Positions 41,681-51,918 of a stretch of DNA of 64,000 nt are shown here, piece after piece; position 1 is the first letter of the stretch, and each line of letters begins with the position of its first letter. The notes under the pieces are model-generated. The model did no database searches, had not been told where the DNA came from, and saw only the letters and a program-made list of their open reading frames with translations. Both the position numbers and the translations under genes were made by a program. The stretch lies in contig NZ_JAPKNA010000004.1 in assembly GCF_026344135.1 (NCBI RefSeq), forward strand, positions 1-64,000, in the 5' to 3' direction. The DNA is from Alcaligenes parafaecalis (GTDB lineage Bacteria; Pseudomonadota; Gammaproteobacteria; Burkholderiales; Burkholderiaceae_B).

Positions 41681-43096
41681 TCAATCAGGCAAAACTTTAC
41701 CGGGGTTCATGATCCCCAAAGGATCCAGCGCCACCTTGATTTGCTTCATCAAGGCCAGGGAGACAGGGTCTTTATAACGTGGCAACAACTGACGCTTGAG
41801 CTGGCCCACGCCATGCTCGGCACTGATGGAACCATTGAAGCGGTGCACGCTGTCATGCACCAGGGCATAGACTTCATCCTGACGTTTCAACAGTTCTTCT
41901 TCCGTAAAGGCCGTGCCGCGTGCCACGTTGTAGTGCAAGTTGCCGTCGCCCAAATGCCCGAAGGTCACGTTTTCCAGACCGGGGAAGGCTTCTTGCAAGG
42001 CCTTGTCAGTCTCGTGCACGAACTGGGACATCACCGACACGGGGATGGACACATCATGCTTGATGCTTTTGCCGTAGGCCTTTTCAGCCAGCGGGATGCT
42101 TTCGCGCAAATGCCAGAGCGCTTTGCTTTGTGCGATGGTCTCGGCAATAACCGCGTCTTGCACCAGCTCCTGCTCCAGCGCCTGCCCAATCACCGTTTCA
42201 AAACGCTCGCGAGCATGTTCCAGGCTTTCGCTATCCGACAACTCCAGCAAGGCGTACCAAGCAGCCTTTTCTGCCGGCCCCTGGAAAGGCATGCGTTGAT
42301 CGGGGTAGCAATGCAGCACGGCTTGCAGGCAATTGCCTGCAATCAGCTCAAAGCCGGTCAAGGAAGCGGCCAGACCCTGACGTGCCAGGGCCAGCACCTG
42401 TACGGCATCTTCAATCGTGTTCAAGGCCAGCAAAGCCGTGCACGCTGCCACAGGCTGGGGATACAACTTGATGGTGGCTGCCGTGATAATGCCCAGCGTG
42501 CCTTCGCTACCAATAAACAGATTGCGCAGATCGTAACCGGTATTGTCTTTACGCAGACCCAGCAAACCATGCAGGATTTCACCTTGCGCAGTCACCACCT
42601 CCAGACCCAGAGTCAGGTCACGGGCATTACCGTAACGCAGTACCTGTGTGCCGCCCGCATTGGTGGCCAGATTGCCGCCAATGGTGCAGCTACCTTCTGC
42701 GGCCAGGCTCAAGGGGAACAAACGCTGATGATCGCGGGCGGCCTGCTGCACGTTTTGCAAAATGCAGCCTGCTTCCACCACCATGGTGTCGTTATCGGTG
42801 TCCACACTACGAATCTTGTTCAGGCGCTCCAGAGACAGGACCAGTGCAGTCGCGCTGTTATCCGGGGTCGCGCCCCCGCACAGCCCGGTATTGCCGCCTT
42901 GGGGGACGATAGGCACCCGGTGCTCGGCACATAAGCGCACGACCTGGGCGACTTCTTCTGTGGTCGCAGGCCGGGCCACCGCCAGGGCAGTACCGGTATA
43001 GCGTCCGCGCCAATCCTCCAGATACTGCTGCATGGATTGCCCGGTCAACACATGTTGCTGACCAATACGCTGTTCAAGTTCGTTTAGAAAAGTCAT
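41681..43096 (-). CDS. FAD-linked 2-hydroxyacid dehydrogenase (GlcD/D-lactate dehydrogenase type)
   Basis: A 471-residue flavoenzyme with an N-terminal PCMH FAD domain (PQGGNTGLCGGATPD, GSCTIGGNLATNAGG) and a C-terminal GlcD-like cap with the metal/substrate His segment HLGDGNLHYNV and the EHGVGQLK motif. This set is typical of D-lactate, D-2-hydroxyglutarate and glycolate oxidases; the specific substrate is not clear. A GTG at 43108 could extend it by four residues. It is divergent from the phosphomutase gene across about 130 bp. Confidence 0.85.
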   Translation of the reverse strand: MTFLNELEQRIGQQHVLTGQSMQQYLEDWRGRYTGTALAVARPATTEEVAQVVRLCAEHRVPIVPQGGNTGLCGGATPDNSATALVLSLERLNKIRSVDTDNDTMVVEAGCILQNVQQAARDHQRLFPLSLAAEGSCTIGGNLATNAGGTQVLRYGNARDLTLGLEVVTAQGEILHGLLGLRKDNTGYDLRNLFIGSEGTLGIITAATIKLYPQPVAACTALLALNTIEDAVQVLALARQGLAASLTGFELIAGNCLQAVLHCYPDQRMPFQGPAEKAAWYALLELSDSESLEHARERFETVIGQALEQELVQDAVIAETIAQSKALWHLRESIPLAEKAYGKSIKHDVSIPVSVMSQFVHETDKALQEAFPGLENVTFGHLGDGNLHYNVARGTAFTEEELLKRQDEVYALVHDSVHRFNGSISAEHGVGQLKRQLLPRYKDPVSLALMKQIKVALDPLGIMNPGKVLPD

Positions 43097-43224
43097 GACC
43101 CAAGCCACTCAAGAAAAACAATCAGGCGCTCTTGCTGTCGCGCTACAGCTCTTAATGGTAACTCACGAAAGCCAATGGCATTCGCGCTAAACTGCTTCTT
43201 TGTTTATCTACCCAGGACGCGACA

Positions 43225-44613
43225 GTGACCCAAACCCCTGCCCTACCGACCGCTGTATTCAAGGCCTACGATATTCGAGGCACGGTTCCCGAACAATTGA
43301 ACCCGGCCTTCGCCTATCAATTGGGTTTAGCCTTGGCAGCCTCGGCCCGTGAACAGGGTGTACAGACTTTGGTGGTGGGCTATGACGGCCGCCACAGCAG
43401 CCCCGCCTTGTCACGCGAGCTGCAAAAAGGGATTCAGGCCGGTGGGGTCAACACGGTAGATCTGGGCATGGTGCCCACTCCTGTCGTCTATTTTGCGGCC
43501 AATGTGCTGGAAACCGGTTCAGGCGTCGCCATTACAGGCAGCCACAACCCCTCCAATTACAACGGCTTCAAGATGATGATGGCCGGTAAAACGCTGCACG
43601 GCAGCGACATTCAAGCCTTGAAGCAGCGTATGCAGGCGGGTGTTGAACCTGCTGCCCAAGCGGGCACAGGCCACAAGAAAGACTTGCTGGACCAGTACGT
43701 CAGCACAATTGCCGAGCGCGTGAAGCTGGCCCGCCCCATGAAGATTGCCCTGGACTGTGGCAATGGCGTGGGTGGTGTGGTCGCGGCCCGTCTGTTCAAG
43801 GCCCTGGGCTGCGACGTGGATATGCTGTTTGAAGATGTCGATGGCAGCTTCCCCAACCATCACCCCGACCCCGCCGAGCCACACAATCTGCAAGACCTGA
43901 TCGCCCATGTTCAAAACACGAACTGCGAAGTAGGCCTGGCCTTTGATGGCGATGCCGACCGTCTGGGTGTGGTGACGCGCTCCGGTCAGATCATCTGGCC
44001 AGACCGCCAGTTGATTCTGTACGCACGCGATATTTTGCAGCGCGAGCCCGATTCCACCATTATTTTTGACGTGAAATGCAGTCGCCACGTTGCCCTGGAA
44101 GTGGCCAAGGCCGGGGGTGAGCCGTTGATGTGGCAAACCGGCCATTCGCTGATCAAGGCCAAGCTGGCCGAAACGGGCGCCCCTCTGGCTGGTGAAATGA
44201 GCGGCCACGTGTTCTTCAAGGAAGGCTGGTACGGTTTTGATGACGGCCTGTACACCGGGGCACGTTTGCTGGCGATTCTCTCGCGCGGTGACAACCCCAG
44301 CGCCGTGCTGGAAGCCTTGCCACAAGACTTGTCCACGCCAGAGCTGAAACTGCCTTTGGCCGAAGGCGAGCCACATGCCTTGATTGCCCGCCTGCAAAAA
44401 GAGGGCCGCTTTCCCAGCGCCAATCAGCTCAACACCATTGATGGCGTACGTGCCGAATACCCGGATGGTTTCGGTCTGGCCCGTGCTTCTAACACCACAC
44501 CAGTCATTGTGCTGCGCTTTGAGGCGCAGTCCCAAGAGGCGCTGGATCGGATTCAGGGTGAATTCCGGGCGGCACTGTTGGCTTTGAAGCCTGATGCTGC
44601 TTTGCCTTTCTAA
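43225..44613 (+). CDS. Phosphomannomutase/phosphoglucomutase (AlgC/ManB type)
   Basis: A 462-residue alpha-D-phosphohexomutase with the phosphoserine loop TGSHNPSNYNG, metal loop DGDADRLGVV, sugar loop GEMSGHVFF and the C-terminal phosphate-binding domain. It starts with GTG, with CAGGA upstream. It makes mannose-1-P or glucose-1-P for LPS and polysaccharide precursors and faces the glycan locus across a shared terminator. Confidence 0.92.
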   Translation: MTQTPALPTAVFKAYDIRGTVPEQLNPAFAYQLGLALAASAREQGVQTLVVGYDGRHSSPALSRELQKGIQAGGVNTVDLGMVPTPVVYFAANVLETGSGVAITGSHNPSNYNGFKMMMAGKTLHGSDIQALKQRMQAGVEPAAQAGTGHKKDLLDQYVSTIAERVKLARPMKIALDCGNGVGGVVAARLFKALGCDVDMLFEDVDGSFPNHHPDPAEPHNLQDLIAHVQNTNCEVGLAFDGDADRLGVVTRSGQIIWPDRQLILYARDILQREPDSTIIFDVKCSRHVALEVAKAGGEPLMWQTGHSLIKAKLAETGAPLAGEMSGHVFFKEGWYGFDDGLYTGARLLAILSRGDNPSAVLEALPQDLSTPELKLPLAEGEPHALIARLQKEGRFPSANQLNTIDGVRAEYPDGFGLARASNTTPVIVLRFEAQSQEALDRIQGEFRAALLALKPDAALPF

Positions 44614-44683
44614 GACGACGGAAATTCGCTAATACCCAGCCCCCTGCTCGCTGTTCTCTAGTTTCTAGTCTCTAGCGCAGTAT

Positions 44684-44757
44684 AAAAAACGGGCTGAACT
44701 GTCACTGAAATCCTGGATTCAACTCCAAGTCACAGCAGGCAGTTCAGCCCGTTTTTT
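44684..44757. terminator. Bidirectional terminator between phosphomutase and glycan genes
   Basis: An 18-bp perfect inverted repeat (AAAAAACGGGCTGAACTG and its complement) with a 38-nt loop, with A-run on the left and T-run on the right, so it can end transcription from both sides. Confidence 0.9.
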
Positions 44758-44790
44758 GCCTTGATGTCTGAGATCAAGGCAGCTAAAACC

Positions 44791-47184
44791 TTAACGGCTC
44801 AAGTACTGATACAGATCCAGATGGGCTTCGCTAATGCGGCCAATATCAAAAGCCTCTTCCGCCAATCGTCGGCTTTCAGCCCCCATCGTCTGACGACGAG
44901 CCCTGTCCTCGCCCAACTCCATCACGGCAGTCGCTAAAGCCTGCGCATTACGCACCGGCACCAGTACACCACTGACACCAGGATCAATTGCATCCCGGCA
45001 GCCAGGCACATCCGTCGTCACCACTGCGCGCCCGCAAGCGGCCGCCTCAACCAGCGATTTGGGCAAACCTTCACGGTAGGAAGGCAGTACGGCAATATGC
45101 GATTGAGCATAAAGCTGAGCAATATCGCTACGCTCGCCCAGGCACTCCACCACACCCTGTTTTTTCCAGCTCTGCCATTCCTGCTCGCTGATACTGGCTG
45201 GGTTGCCAGGGTCCGGGCTACCTGCCAATACCCATTTGACCGGGCTGCCTGCAGCGGCACTGATGCGTGCTGCTTCGACAAACTCTCGTACGCCCTTGTC
45301 CACCAGCAGACGCGACACCATCAAGGCAACGGGTGGGCCTTCAGGCTCTGGAAGGGCCTGAAACTCGTTCAGATCTACGCCTGAACCGCGAATCAGGATG
45401 CACTGATCGCGTTTGACGACTCGATCTTCCAGCAAGACATCACGGTCATTGCTGTTCTGGAAAATCACACGGCTATTAGGGTGCCCCAGGGCCATGCGGT
45501 ATAGCTGCAAAGCAATCCAACGTACCGGATCAAATGACTTGTCGCGCTTGGTAAACACATAGCCCAGACCCGAAACCGCCGCCAGGAAACCCGGCACACC
45601 GGCCAAGCGAGCCGCAATTCCACCATATAAAACAGGCTTGATGGTTACCGCATGCACCAGCTCAGGCCGCTCCCGGCGAAACAAGCGCCACAAGGCCCAG
45701 ATGGTTTGCAACTCTTGCAAAGGATTGGTCCCACTGCGTGTCATGGGCAAAGCATGGTGTTGCAGGCCGTGACGCTCAATCTCGGCAACCGCCGGACCGT
45801 CCATGGTGGCGACGTGTACGTCATAGCCCTCACGCTGTGCAGCCAGAGCCAAAGGCAAACGGTGCGACAGGAAAAACACCGGGTTGTTGACCACAAACAT
45901 CAACATGCGCGTCTTGTTGCCGGATTCATCCGTCAACACATTCAAGGCCTGACGACTACGCTTGCGCTTGGGCGGGTACTGCGCTGTCAGTGTCTTCCAG
46001 GCCTGCGTGTAATTCTTGACCATGCCCTCCAATGAGAACAGGCGGGCAACACGCTCACGCGCATGCTCATGACGAGCTTGCCAGGAAGGTGCGCCCAGCT
46101 CATCTACCGCACTGTTAATAGCACCAGCCAGAGCTTCCGCATTGCTGGGAGGCACAATCCAGCCCTCATTACCCACAATCAGGGCTGCATCCCCTACGTC
46201 GGTGACCACATTCGACACCCCGGCAGCCATGGCTTCACACACCACGTTCGGAAAGCCTTCTGCGGAACTGGACAACACGTGTACGTCCAAGGCATTCATC
46301 AGGCGCGGTACATCGCTGCGTCGGCCCATCAAGATGACGCTTTCGCGCAGTTGGTGCTGATCCAGCAAACGCATCAGAGTTTCGTTATTGCTGTCCATGC
46401 CATCGCCAATCAAGAGGCAACGCAGGCCAGGATGACGATGCAGGCTACGGGCTAAAGCAGCCAACAAATTGGGATGATCTTTCAGCGGGTTCCAGCGGGC
46501 CACGCTACCTATAACGGGTGTATCCAGCGACAAACCCAATTCTTCTCGCACTTCTTCGCGGGCCTGCGGGTCAGGATGCCAACGGCTCAGGTCATAGCCA
46601 TTGGGAATCACTTTCATGATGTCGGCGCGATAGCCCCACTGCTTATGGCGTCGGGCCGCGTTTTCGGCGCAAGACACGATCAGTTTGGGAATAAAACGCG
46701 ACAAGCGAGCACATAACCAGGCCACCATTCGCGCCTTGGGGCTGCCTTGATACAGATTGGCTCCCGAGTTACGGATGCCCCAGGAAACAGCAGGGATGCC
46801 GACCAGCCGCGCAGCGGCGCCACCGATCAGATCCGAGTGGTACATCCAGGTCTGCACCACATCCGGCTGCACGTCGCGCAGCACTCGGGTCAGGCCACGC
46901 AGGCCTTTCAAAAAGCCCAGCGGCGAATGCATGTTCAAGCAATACAAGGGAATGCCTGCAGCACGCAATTGCGGCCCAAAGACGTCTTCCCCACCTAGCG
47001 AAATCACAATATGTTCAGTCTCTTGCCCGGGCGCTGTCGCCAAGCGGAACAAGACCGTTTCTGCACCCCCCTGCCCCAGGCCCGCAATAATATGCACGAC
47101 CCGCAAGGCTGGGCTTGTTTTCTCCGGCTTGCCGTCCACGGCGTCCGTGTCCTGATTTAACGACGCTGGCTGCAATGCACTCAT
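44791..47184 (-). CDS. Tandem two-domain GT4 glycosyltransferase
   Basis: A 797-residue cytosolic protein made of two complete GT-B family 4 glycosyltransferases. The first (about 25-405) opens VVHIIAGLGQGGAETV and has the E-x7-E motif EGFPNVVCE near 309-317. A basic linker (about 406-425, PPKRKRSRQ) leads to the second (about 427-797), which opens MLMFVVNNPVFFLSHRLPLA and has EGLPKSLVE. The second half resembles PglA/GalNAc-type transferases, the first a different GT4 subfamily; both are probably active. It overlaps the upstream GT gene by 4 bp and is the last gene of the locus. It may add two consecutive sugars. Confidence 0.88.
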   Translation of the reverse strand: MSALQPASLNQDTDAVDGKPEKTSPALRVVHIIAGLGQGGAETVLFRLATAPGQETEHIVISLGGEDVFGPQLRAAGIPLYCLNMHSPLGFLKGLRGLTRVLRDVQPDVVQTWMYHSDLIGGAAARLVGIPAVSWGIRNSGANLYQGSPKARMVAWLCARLSRFIPKLIVSCAENAARRHKQWGYRADIMKVIPNGYDLSRWHPDPQAREEVREELGLSLDTPVIGSVARWNPLKDHPNLLAALARSLHRHPGLRCLLIGDGMDSNNETLMRLLDQHQLRESVILMGRRSDVPRLMNALDVHVLSSSAEGFPNVVCEAMAAGVSNVVTDVGDAALIVGNEGWIVPPSNAEALAGAINSAVDELGAPSWQARHEHARERVARLFSLEGMVKNYTQAWKTLTAQYPPKRKRSRQALNVLTDESGNKTRMLMFVVNNPVFFLSHRLPLALAAQREGYDVHVATMDGPAVAEIERHGLQHHALPMTRSGTNPLQELQTIWALWRLFRRERPELVHAVTIKPVLYGGIAARLAGVPGFLAAVSGLGYVFTKRDKSFDPVRWIALQLYRMALGHPNSRVIFQNSNDRDVLLEDRVVKRDQCILIRGSGVDLNEFQALPEPEGPPVALMVSRLLVDKGVREFVEAARISAAAGSPVKWVLAGSPDPGNPASISEQEWQSWKKQGVVECLGERSDIAQLYAQSHIAVLPSYREGLPKSLVEAAACGRAVVTTDVPGCRDAIDPGVSGVLVPVRNAQALATAVMELGEDRARRQTMGAESRRLAEEAFDIGRISEAHLDLYQYLSR

Positions 47185-48308
47185 GCTTTGGCTCCCTCTT
47201 CGATACCGCCACGGGCGGCCTGAAAGACCTGGTCCCAGTTAAGCAAAACCTGTTCTAGTTCATAACGCTGACGCACCGCAGCAGCGGCACGGCGACCCAA
47301 GACACCCCGGAAAACACCATCACCCATCAATTCGGCCAGGGCGGCGGTCAAGGCACCCTCGTCCCCTACCGGCACCAGCAAGGCATCTTTGCCATCGGAG
47401 CTGATCTCACGCGGACCGCTGGGGCAATCGACGGTCACGGCAGGCAGGCCCATCGCCATGGCTTCCAGCAGAACATTAGGAAAACCTTCTACTTCCGAGG
47501 TCATGACAAAGGCGTGAGAACGCGCCATTTCCTGCCAGGGCTGGGCGGTTTTACCAGCCAGTTCGATACGGTCGCCCGCACCGGACATGGCAATCTGCTG
47601 CACCAATTGAGCACGTTGCGGGCCATCGCCCCAAATCTTCAGTTTCCACTCGGGATGCTCGGCAGCCAGGCTGGCAAATACGCGAATCAAGACATCAAAG
47701 CGTTTGGACGGCACCAGACGGCCCATCGCCATCAAAGTGCAATGGCGGTTTTCTTCCACCCGCACTTCGCGCTGCACATTATCCAGCGCCTGCGGCAAGG
47801 GGTTGGGCACCACCATGACCTGTTTCATGCCCGGCACCATGGCCTGAAACGCCGCCACACTAGCTCGGGTCTGCACAGTGACCACCTGTGCCTTGGGGTA
47901 CAAGCGACGACGCAGGTTTTGCAATACCTTACCCGCGCTGCTGCTGAAGGCCGGATTGGTGCGCTCGCCCACCACAATGGGAACACCCATGCCGCCCAAT
48001 CCCAGCAAGACATTGATATTCACATTGGTCAGAAAAGAAACAATGACATCAGGCTGTTTTTCACGGACCAGCTTGCGCATGGCGCGCAACTTGGCAAAAG
48101 GTTTAGGCAGCCAGCTACCGCGCATGCGATGAGCCAGCCACACCAGCTCTACCTTGGAGTCGATAGGGTAAAAAGCGCTGCCGCCCCCGCTATAGGTAGG
48201 CACCAGGGTGACCTGGTCGCCCCGCAAACCCCAGGCATTAGCCAGGGTAGAAGCGACGCGCTCGGCACCGCCTGCATTCAGGGAGCTGACGAAAAACAGA
48301 ATATTCAC
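47181..48308 (-). CDS. GT4 family glycosyltransferase
   Basis: A 375-residue GT-B transferase. The donor/phosphate glycine-rich loop near the N-terminus is NAGGAERV, and the E-x7-E donor motif is EGFPNVLLE. Acts in the cytosol at the membrane on a lipid-linked acceptor. It overlaps the tandem transferase by 4 bp and follows the next GT gene after 63 bp. Donor and linkage are not known. Confidence 0.87.
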   Translation of the reverse strand: MNILFFVSSLNAGGAERVASTLANAWGLRGDQVTLVPTYSGGGSAFYPIDSKVELVWLAHRMRGSWLPKPFAKLRAMRKLVREKQPDVIVSFLTNVNINVLLGLGGMGVPIVVGERTNPAFSSSAGKVLQNLRRRLYPKAQVVTVQTRASVAAFQAMVPGMKQVMVVPNPLPQALDNVQREVRVEENRHCTLMAMGRLVPSKRFDVLIRVFASLAAEHPEWKLKIWGDGPQRAQLVQQIAMSGAGDRIELAGKTAQPWQEMARSHAFVMTSEVEGFPNVLLEAMAMGLPAVTVDCPSGPREISSDGKDALLVPVGDEGALTAALAELMGDGVFRGVLGRRAAAAVRQRYELEQVLLNWDQVFQAARGGIEEGAKA

Positions 48309-48371
48309 TGGGCCTCCGTGGGCTCATCGACCGGGTAGCTTGGGCCTGCTGGCACTAAGCAAAGCGCCATT

Positions 48372-49514
48372 TTAAGGCCGACGCAAGCACTGTTCCAACA
48401 CTTGCTGCCATAGCGCCAGAACTCGGGCCGAGGAGAAGCGGTCACGCACATCCGTAGCACGGCGCGCCAATCGCTGGCGCTTGTCGTCGTTGGACATCAG
48501 GTCGGATAAATGGGCGGCCAAGGCTTCTACGTCTTCGATGGGGCGTACCAGAACGCCATCGATATTGGCGCGGATGATCTCGCGTGGGCCGGTATCGCAA
48601 TCAAAGGCAACAGCGGTCAGACCGCTAGCCATCGCTTCCAGCAAGCTGTTGGACAGCCCTTCCATACGGGAACTGAGCACATACAGATCAGACTGCTCGT
48701 ACCAGTCCGCCATATTGCCAACGCGGCCGGGAAGCTGAATCCGCTCTTGCAGTTCCAACTCTTCAATCCGGGCTTCCAAAAGAGCACGTTGCTCTCCCTC
48801 GCCCAGAATCACCAGATCCCAATCGGGAAAGTAATTGGATAGCATGGCAAACGATTCGATCAGGGTGTCAAAACCCTTGACCGGGTGCAGCCGCCCCACC
48901 GCCAGCAAGCGTTTACGTCCTTCTGGCAACTCCGGCACCGGGACAACAGGCTCGGCACTGTCCATAGGCCAGCGCACGGCATTGGGAATCACCTGTACCT
49001 GGCTGCCCGGCACATGCTCACGCAGCCAGTCTGCCGTACCGGCTGTAAGAGCGATCACAGCATGCGCTTGAGGATACGTGCGCAGACGGGCTTTTTGCCA
49101 GAAAGAAGACAAGGACTGAGAGGGAGGATGCGTATGCTCGGTTGCAATCACCTTGCACGGCAAGCCTTTGGCAGCGGAGATCGCCAACACCGATGAGGTG
49201 GTCATCATGCCCAGCACCACATCCGGTTTGGTCTTGCGCATCAAGGAGCGCAATCGGCTGACCCGACGCCAGTTTTTCCACAAGGCATCCAGACGGCCAC
49301 GGCTGCTGCCCGCTGTATTCAAAACATGACGCTCTACCCCTTCAGCCACGGTATACGCATCTTTTTCACGACCCGCCTGAGTCACCAGGGACACTCGATA
49401 GCCGCGCGCCACCCAGGCGGCACTGAGATCGACTGCGACACGTTCGGCCCCGCCCCCACCCAGAGAGTGGATGAGCAACATGATATGAGGGCGAACGGTG
49501 GAATGACTGTGCAC
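48372..49514 (-). CDS. GT4 family glycosyltransferase
   Basis: A 380-residue GT-B transferase, LIHSLGGGGAERVAVDL at the N-terminus and EGLSNSLLE as E-x7-E motif. The start is GTG at 49514 with AGGAA six nt upstream. It is 6 bp downstream of the flippase gene. It is related to the preceding GT (both have the GGAERV form) and may have arisen by duplication. Confidence 0.87.
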   Translation of the reverse strand: MHSHSTVRPHIMLLIHSLGGGGAERVAVDLSAAWVARGYRVSLVTQAGREKDAYTVAEGVERHVLNTAGSSRGRLDALWKNWRRVSRLRSLMRKTKPDVVLGMMTTSSVLAISAAKGLPCKVIATEHTHPPSQSLSSFWQKARLRTYPQAHAVIALTAGTADWLREHVPGSQVQVIPNAVRWPMDSAEPVVPVPELPEGRKRLLAVGRLHPVKGFDTLIESFAMLSNYFPDWDLVILGEGEQRALLEARIEELELQERIQLPGRVGNMADWYEQSDLYVLSSRMEGLSNSLLEAMASGLTAVAFDCDTGPREIIRANIDGVLVRPIEDVEALAAHLSDLMSNDDKRQRLARRATDVRDRFSSARVLALWQQVLEQCLRRP

Positions 49515-49520
49515 GTTTTC

Positions 49521-50882
49521 CTATTCCTGCGAACCAGGCGCGACCGCACTGGCTGGCTTCAAGGCCAAGATGAAATAACAAGTGAAAGACGCCGCATACA
49601 TCAGGCTGGTAGCCAGCATGATGCCCGACGGCCCCATGCGTGCGGCCAACACTGGATTCAAAGCGGCTTTCACCAAAAAATTGATCACGGCAATAATCGC
49701 CATGGACTTGTAGCGATTCTGACTGGCCAGCAACTGCACCAGAATCAGCACCCCAAAATAAAACGGCAACTGCACCAGGCCCCAGCTAAAAACCTGGGCG
49801 ACGGTAGCGGTATCCTGCGCCGTGAAGGCTCCCCGCTCAAACAACAGGGCAACCCCCCAAGGAGCCAGCAAAACTCCCACGGCTGCGGCGACTCCCCCAG
49901 CCAGCACCATCATGACCGACCATTTCAAGGCCATGGAGCGAGCACGGGCATTGTCACCACGGCTTTGAATATCGGCCAGCACTGGCAAAGCGGCACGGCC
50001 TACCGAGGCAGCACCTACCCCCAGAACCAGAGCCAGCAAGCGAGTGGCATAGCCCAGCGTCGCATTGGCATTGGCGCCCAGATTGGCAGCCGTATATTGG
50101 TCAATGGGCCCCACGAAACTCATGGCTACCTGCCCCACCAGCATGATGGTGGCCGCCTTGAGCAAATCCGGCCACTGCTCGGCACGCAAGCTGACCGTTG
50201 GACGAGCCCAGATCTGATCAGCACGCGAGGCCAGAATCATCAGCCAGACAGCTTGAATCGTCATGCCCAGCAAAGTGCCCCATAACAAGGGGCCAATACC
50301 GGCATTTCCGCCCGCCGCCAGCACCCAGATCAGGATGACAAAGGCAGGGACACTTTCCAGCAAGGTATTGATATGCCGTTCATGTGCTCGCAAACGGGCC
50401 GCACTCAGGCCGATCATCAAGGTCAGAACCGCAGCAGGCGCAAAAGCAAACAGCAGCTCCCGACTCATTTCATGAACAGCAGGGCTTAAACCTTGCCCGG
50501 TCCACTCCAGAACCCAGGGCCAGCTAATCCAGATCAATGCACCCAGCACGCAACCGAGCACAATGCACCAGGCTTTCAGCTCACCCAGAAAACGGCTGCG
50601 CGCCGCCGGTTCCAGCCTATGCAGGCGTACCAGAACGGGGATCAGCACAACGGACATGGAGCCCACGATCGTCACCGGTAGCCAGTTGGCCATGACCATC
50701 GTGAACTGATAGGCATCGACTACATCACTGACGCCGTAGCGATACGCCACGGCCATTTCTTTGAAAGCGCCCGCTGCCTTGCCCAGCAATAGAAAAAACG
50801 CCACCCGCATCGCTCCCAGAGCGATGCGACGGTGGTCGTCGTGCAGACTAGACAGACGTGCTTTCAGGCCAGCCCAAATCAA
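49521..50882 (-). CDS. MurJ/MviN-family lipid-linked glycan flippase
   Basis: A 453-residue membrane protein with about 12-14 membrane segments, of the MviN/MurJ (MOP) family, judged from FFLLLGKAAGAFKEMAVAYRYG at the N-terminus and LFERGAFTAQDT, a MurJ hallmark. In this locus it would take the role of Wzx, turning a lipid-linked oligosaccharide to the periplasm. A housekeeping MurJ is expected elsewhere. It overlaps the epimerase gene by 4 bp. Confidence 0.82.
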   Translation of the reverse strand: MIWAGLKARLSSLHDDHRRIALGAMRVAFFLLLGKAAGAFKEMAVAYRYGVSDVVDAYQFTMVMANWLPVTIVGSMSVVLIPVLVRLHRLEPAARSRFLGELKAWCIVLGCVLGALIWISWPWVLEWTGQGLSPAVHEMSRELLFAFAPAAVLTLMIGLSAARLRAHERHINTLLESVPAFVILIWVLAAGGNAGIGPLLWGTLLGMTIQAVWLMILASRADQIWARPTVSLRAEQWPDLLKAATIMLVGQVAMSFVGPIDQYTAANLGANANATLGYATRLLALVLGVGAASVGRAALPVLADIQSRGDNARARSMALKWSVMMVLAGGVAAAVGVLLAPWGVALLFERGAFTAQDTATVAQVFSWGLVQLPFYFGVLILVQLLASQNRYKSMAIIAVINFLVKAALNPVLAARMGPSGIMLATSLMYAASFTCYFILALKPASAVAPGSQE

Positions 50883-51904
50883 CTCAGGAACGCCACGTAC
50901 CAGGGCATGGCAGTGTTCAAGCCCTGCAAAATCGTGTGAGTCGGCTCGTAACCCAGTTGTGTGCGGGCTTTGGAGATATCCGCCTGCGAGTGCATCACAT
51001 CACCGGCACGGAAGTCCGCATAAATGGGCTGTTTGGTATAGCTCACCCCGTTAGCATTCAAGGTTTGCTTCAAATGCTCGAACAGCTCGTTCAGGCTGGT
51101 ACGGGCATTCACGGCCACGTTATAGACCTCGGCCACAGCAGGTTTTTGCTGCACAGCGGCCAGGATATTCATTTGAACAACGTTGTCGATAAAGCAGAAG
51201 TCGCGGCTGGTCTGCCCATCCCCATTGATTTGCACATCCTGGTTCTGGATCATGGCCGATACCCATTTGGGAATCACCGCGGCGTAAGCACCATTGGGGT
51301 CCTGACGTTTGCCAAATACGTTGAAGTAACGCAGGCCTACGCTGGAGAAGCTGTAGGCGCGGGCGAATACGTCCGCATACAGCTCGTTCACGAACTTGGT
51401 CACCGCATATGGGGACAGCGGGCGGCCAATCGTGTCTTCAACTTTGGGCAAGCCAGGGTGGTCTCCATAAGTGGAGCTGGAAGCTGCGTAAACAAAGGCC
51501 TTCACTTGCTCGTCACGCGCGGCCACCATCATGTTCAAAGCGCCGTTCACGTTGACTTCGTTGGAAGTCAGCGGATCGTTCAGAGAACGGGGAACCGAAC
51601 CCAGAGCCGCCTGATGCAGAACATAATCCGCGCCTTTAACGGCCTCGCGACAGGTTTCCAGATTGCGGATATCCCCTTCAATGAAGCGGAAACGCGCCCA
51701 ACGCTCGGCACCCACCTGGTCACGGACTTCGTCCAGATTGTATTGATGGCCGGTTGCAAAGTTATCCAGACCCACCACCTGCTGATCCAGCTTCAGCAGG
51801 GCTTCCAGAAGGTTGGAACCAATAAAGCCAGCGCAACCCGTAACCAGCCAGGTTTTAGGCTGGTTACGCAGTTGCTGGCTCGCCTGTTCAAATGCAGAGC
51901 TCAT
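50879..51904 (-). CDS. tviC: NAD-dependent UDP-sugar 4-epimerase, TviC/WbpP-like
   Basis: A 341-residue extended SDR. TGCAGFIGSN at 22-31 binds NAD; SSSTYGD and YAVTK provide Ser, Tyr and Lys. The N-terminal helix (AFEQASQQLRNQPKTWLVTG) and the family wording match TviC/WbpP, which interconvert UDP-GlcNAc(A) and UDP-GalNAc(A). The start ATG at 51904 has GGAAAG upstream; a TTG at 51916 is also open. It lies next to the tviB-like gene, as in Vi antigen loci. Confidence 0.85.
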   Translation of the reverse strand: MSSAFEQASQQLRNQPKTWLVTGCAGFIGSNLLEALLKLDQQVVGLDNFATGHQYNLDEVRDQVGAERWARFRFIEGDIRNLETCREAVKGADYVLHQAALGSVPRSLNDPLTSNEVNVNGALNMMVAARDEQVKAFVYAASSSTYGDHPGLPKVEDTIGRPLSPYAVTKFVNELYADVFARAYSFSSVGLRYFNVFGKRQDPNGAYAAVIPKWVSAMIQNQDVQINGDGQTSRDFCFIDNVVQMNILAAVQQKPAVAEVYNVAVNARTSLNELFEHLKQTLNANGVSYTKQPIYADFRAGDVMHSQADISKARTQLGYEPTHTILQGLNTAMPWYVAFLS

Positions 51905-51918
51905 GATGCTTTCCAAAA

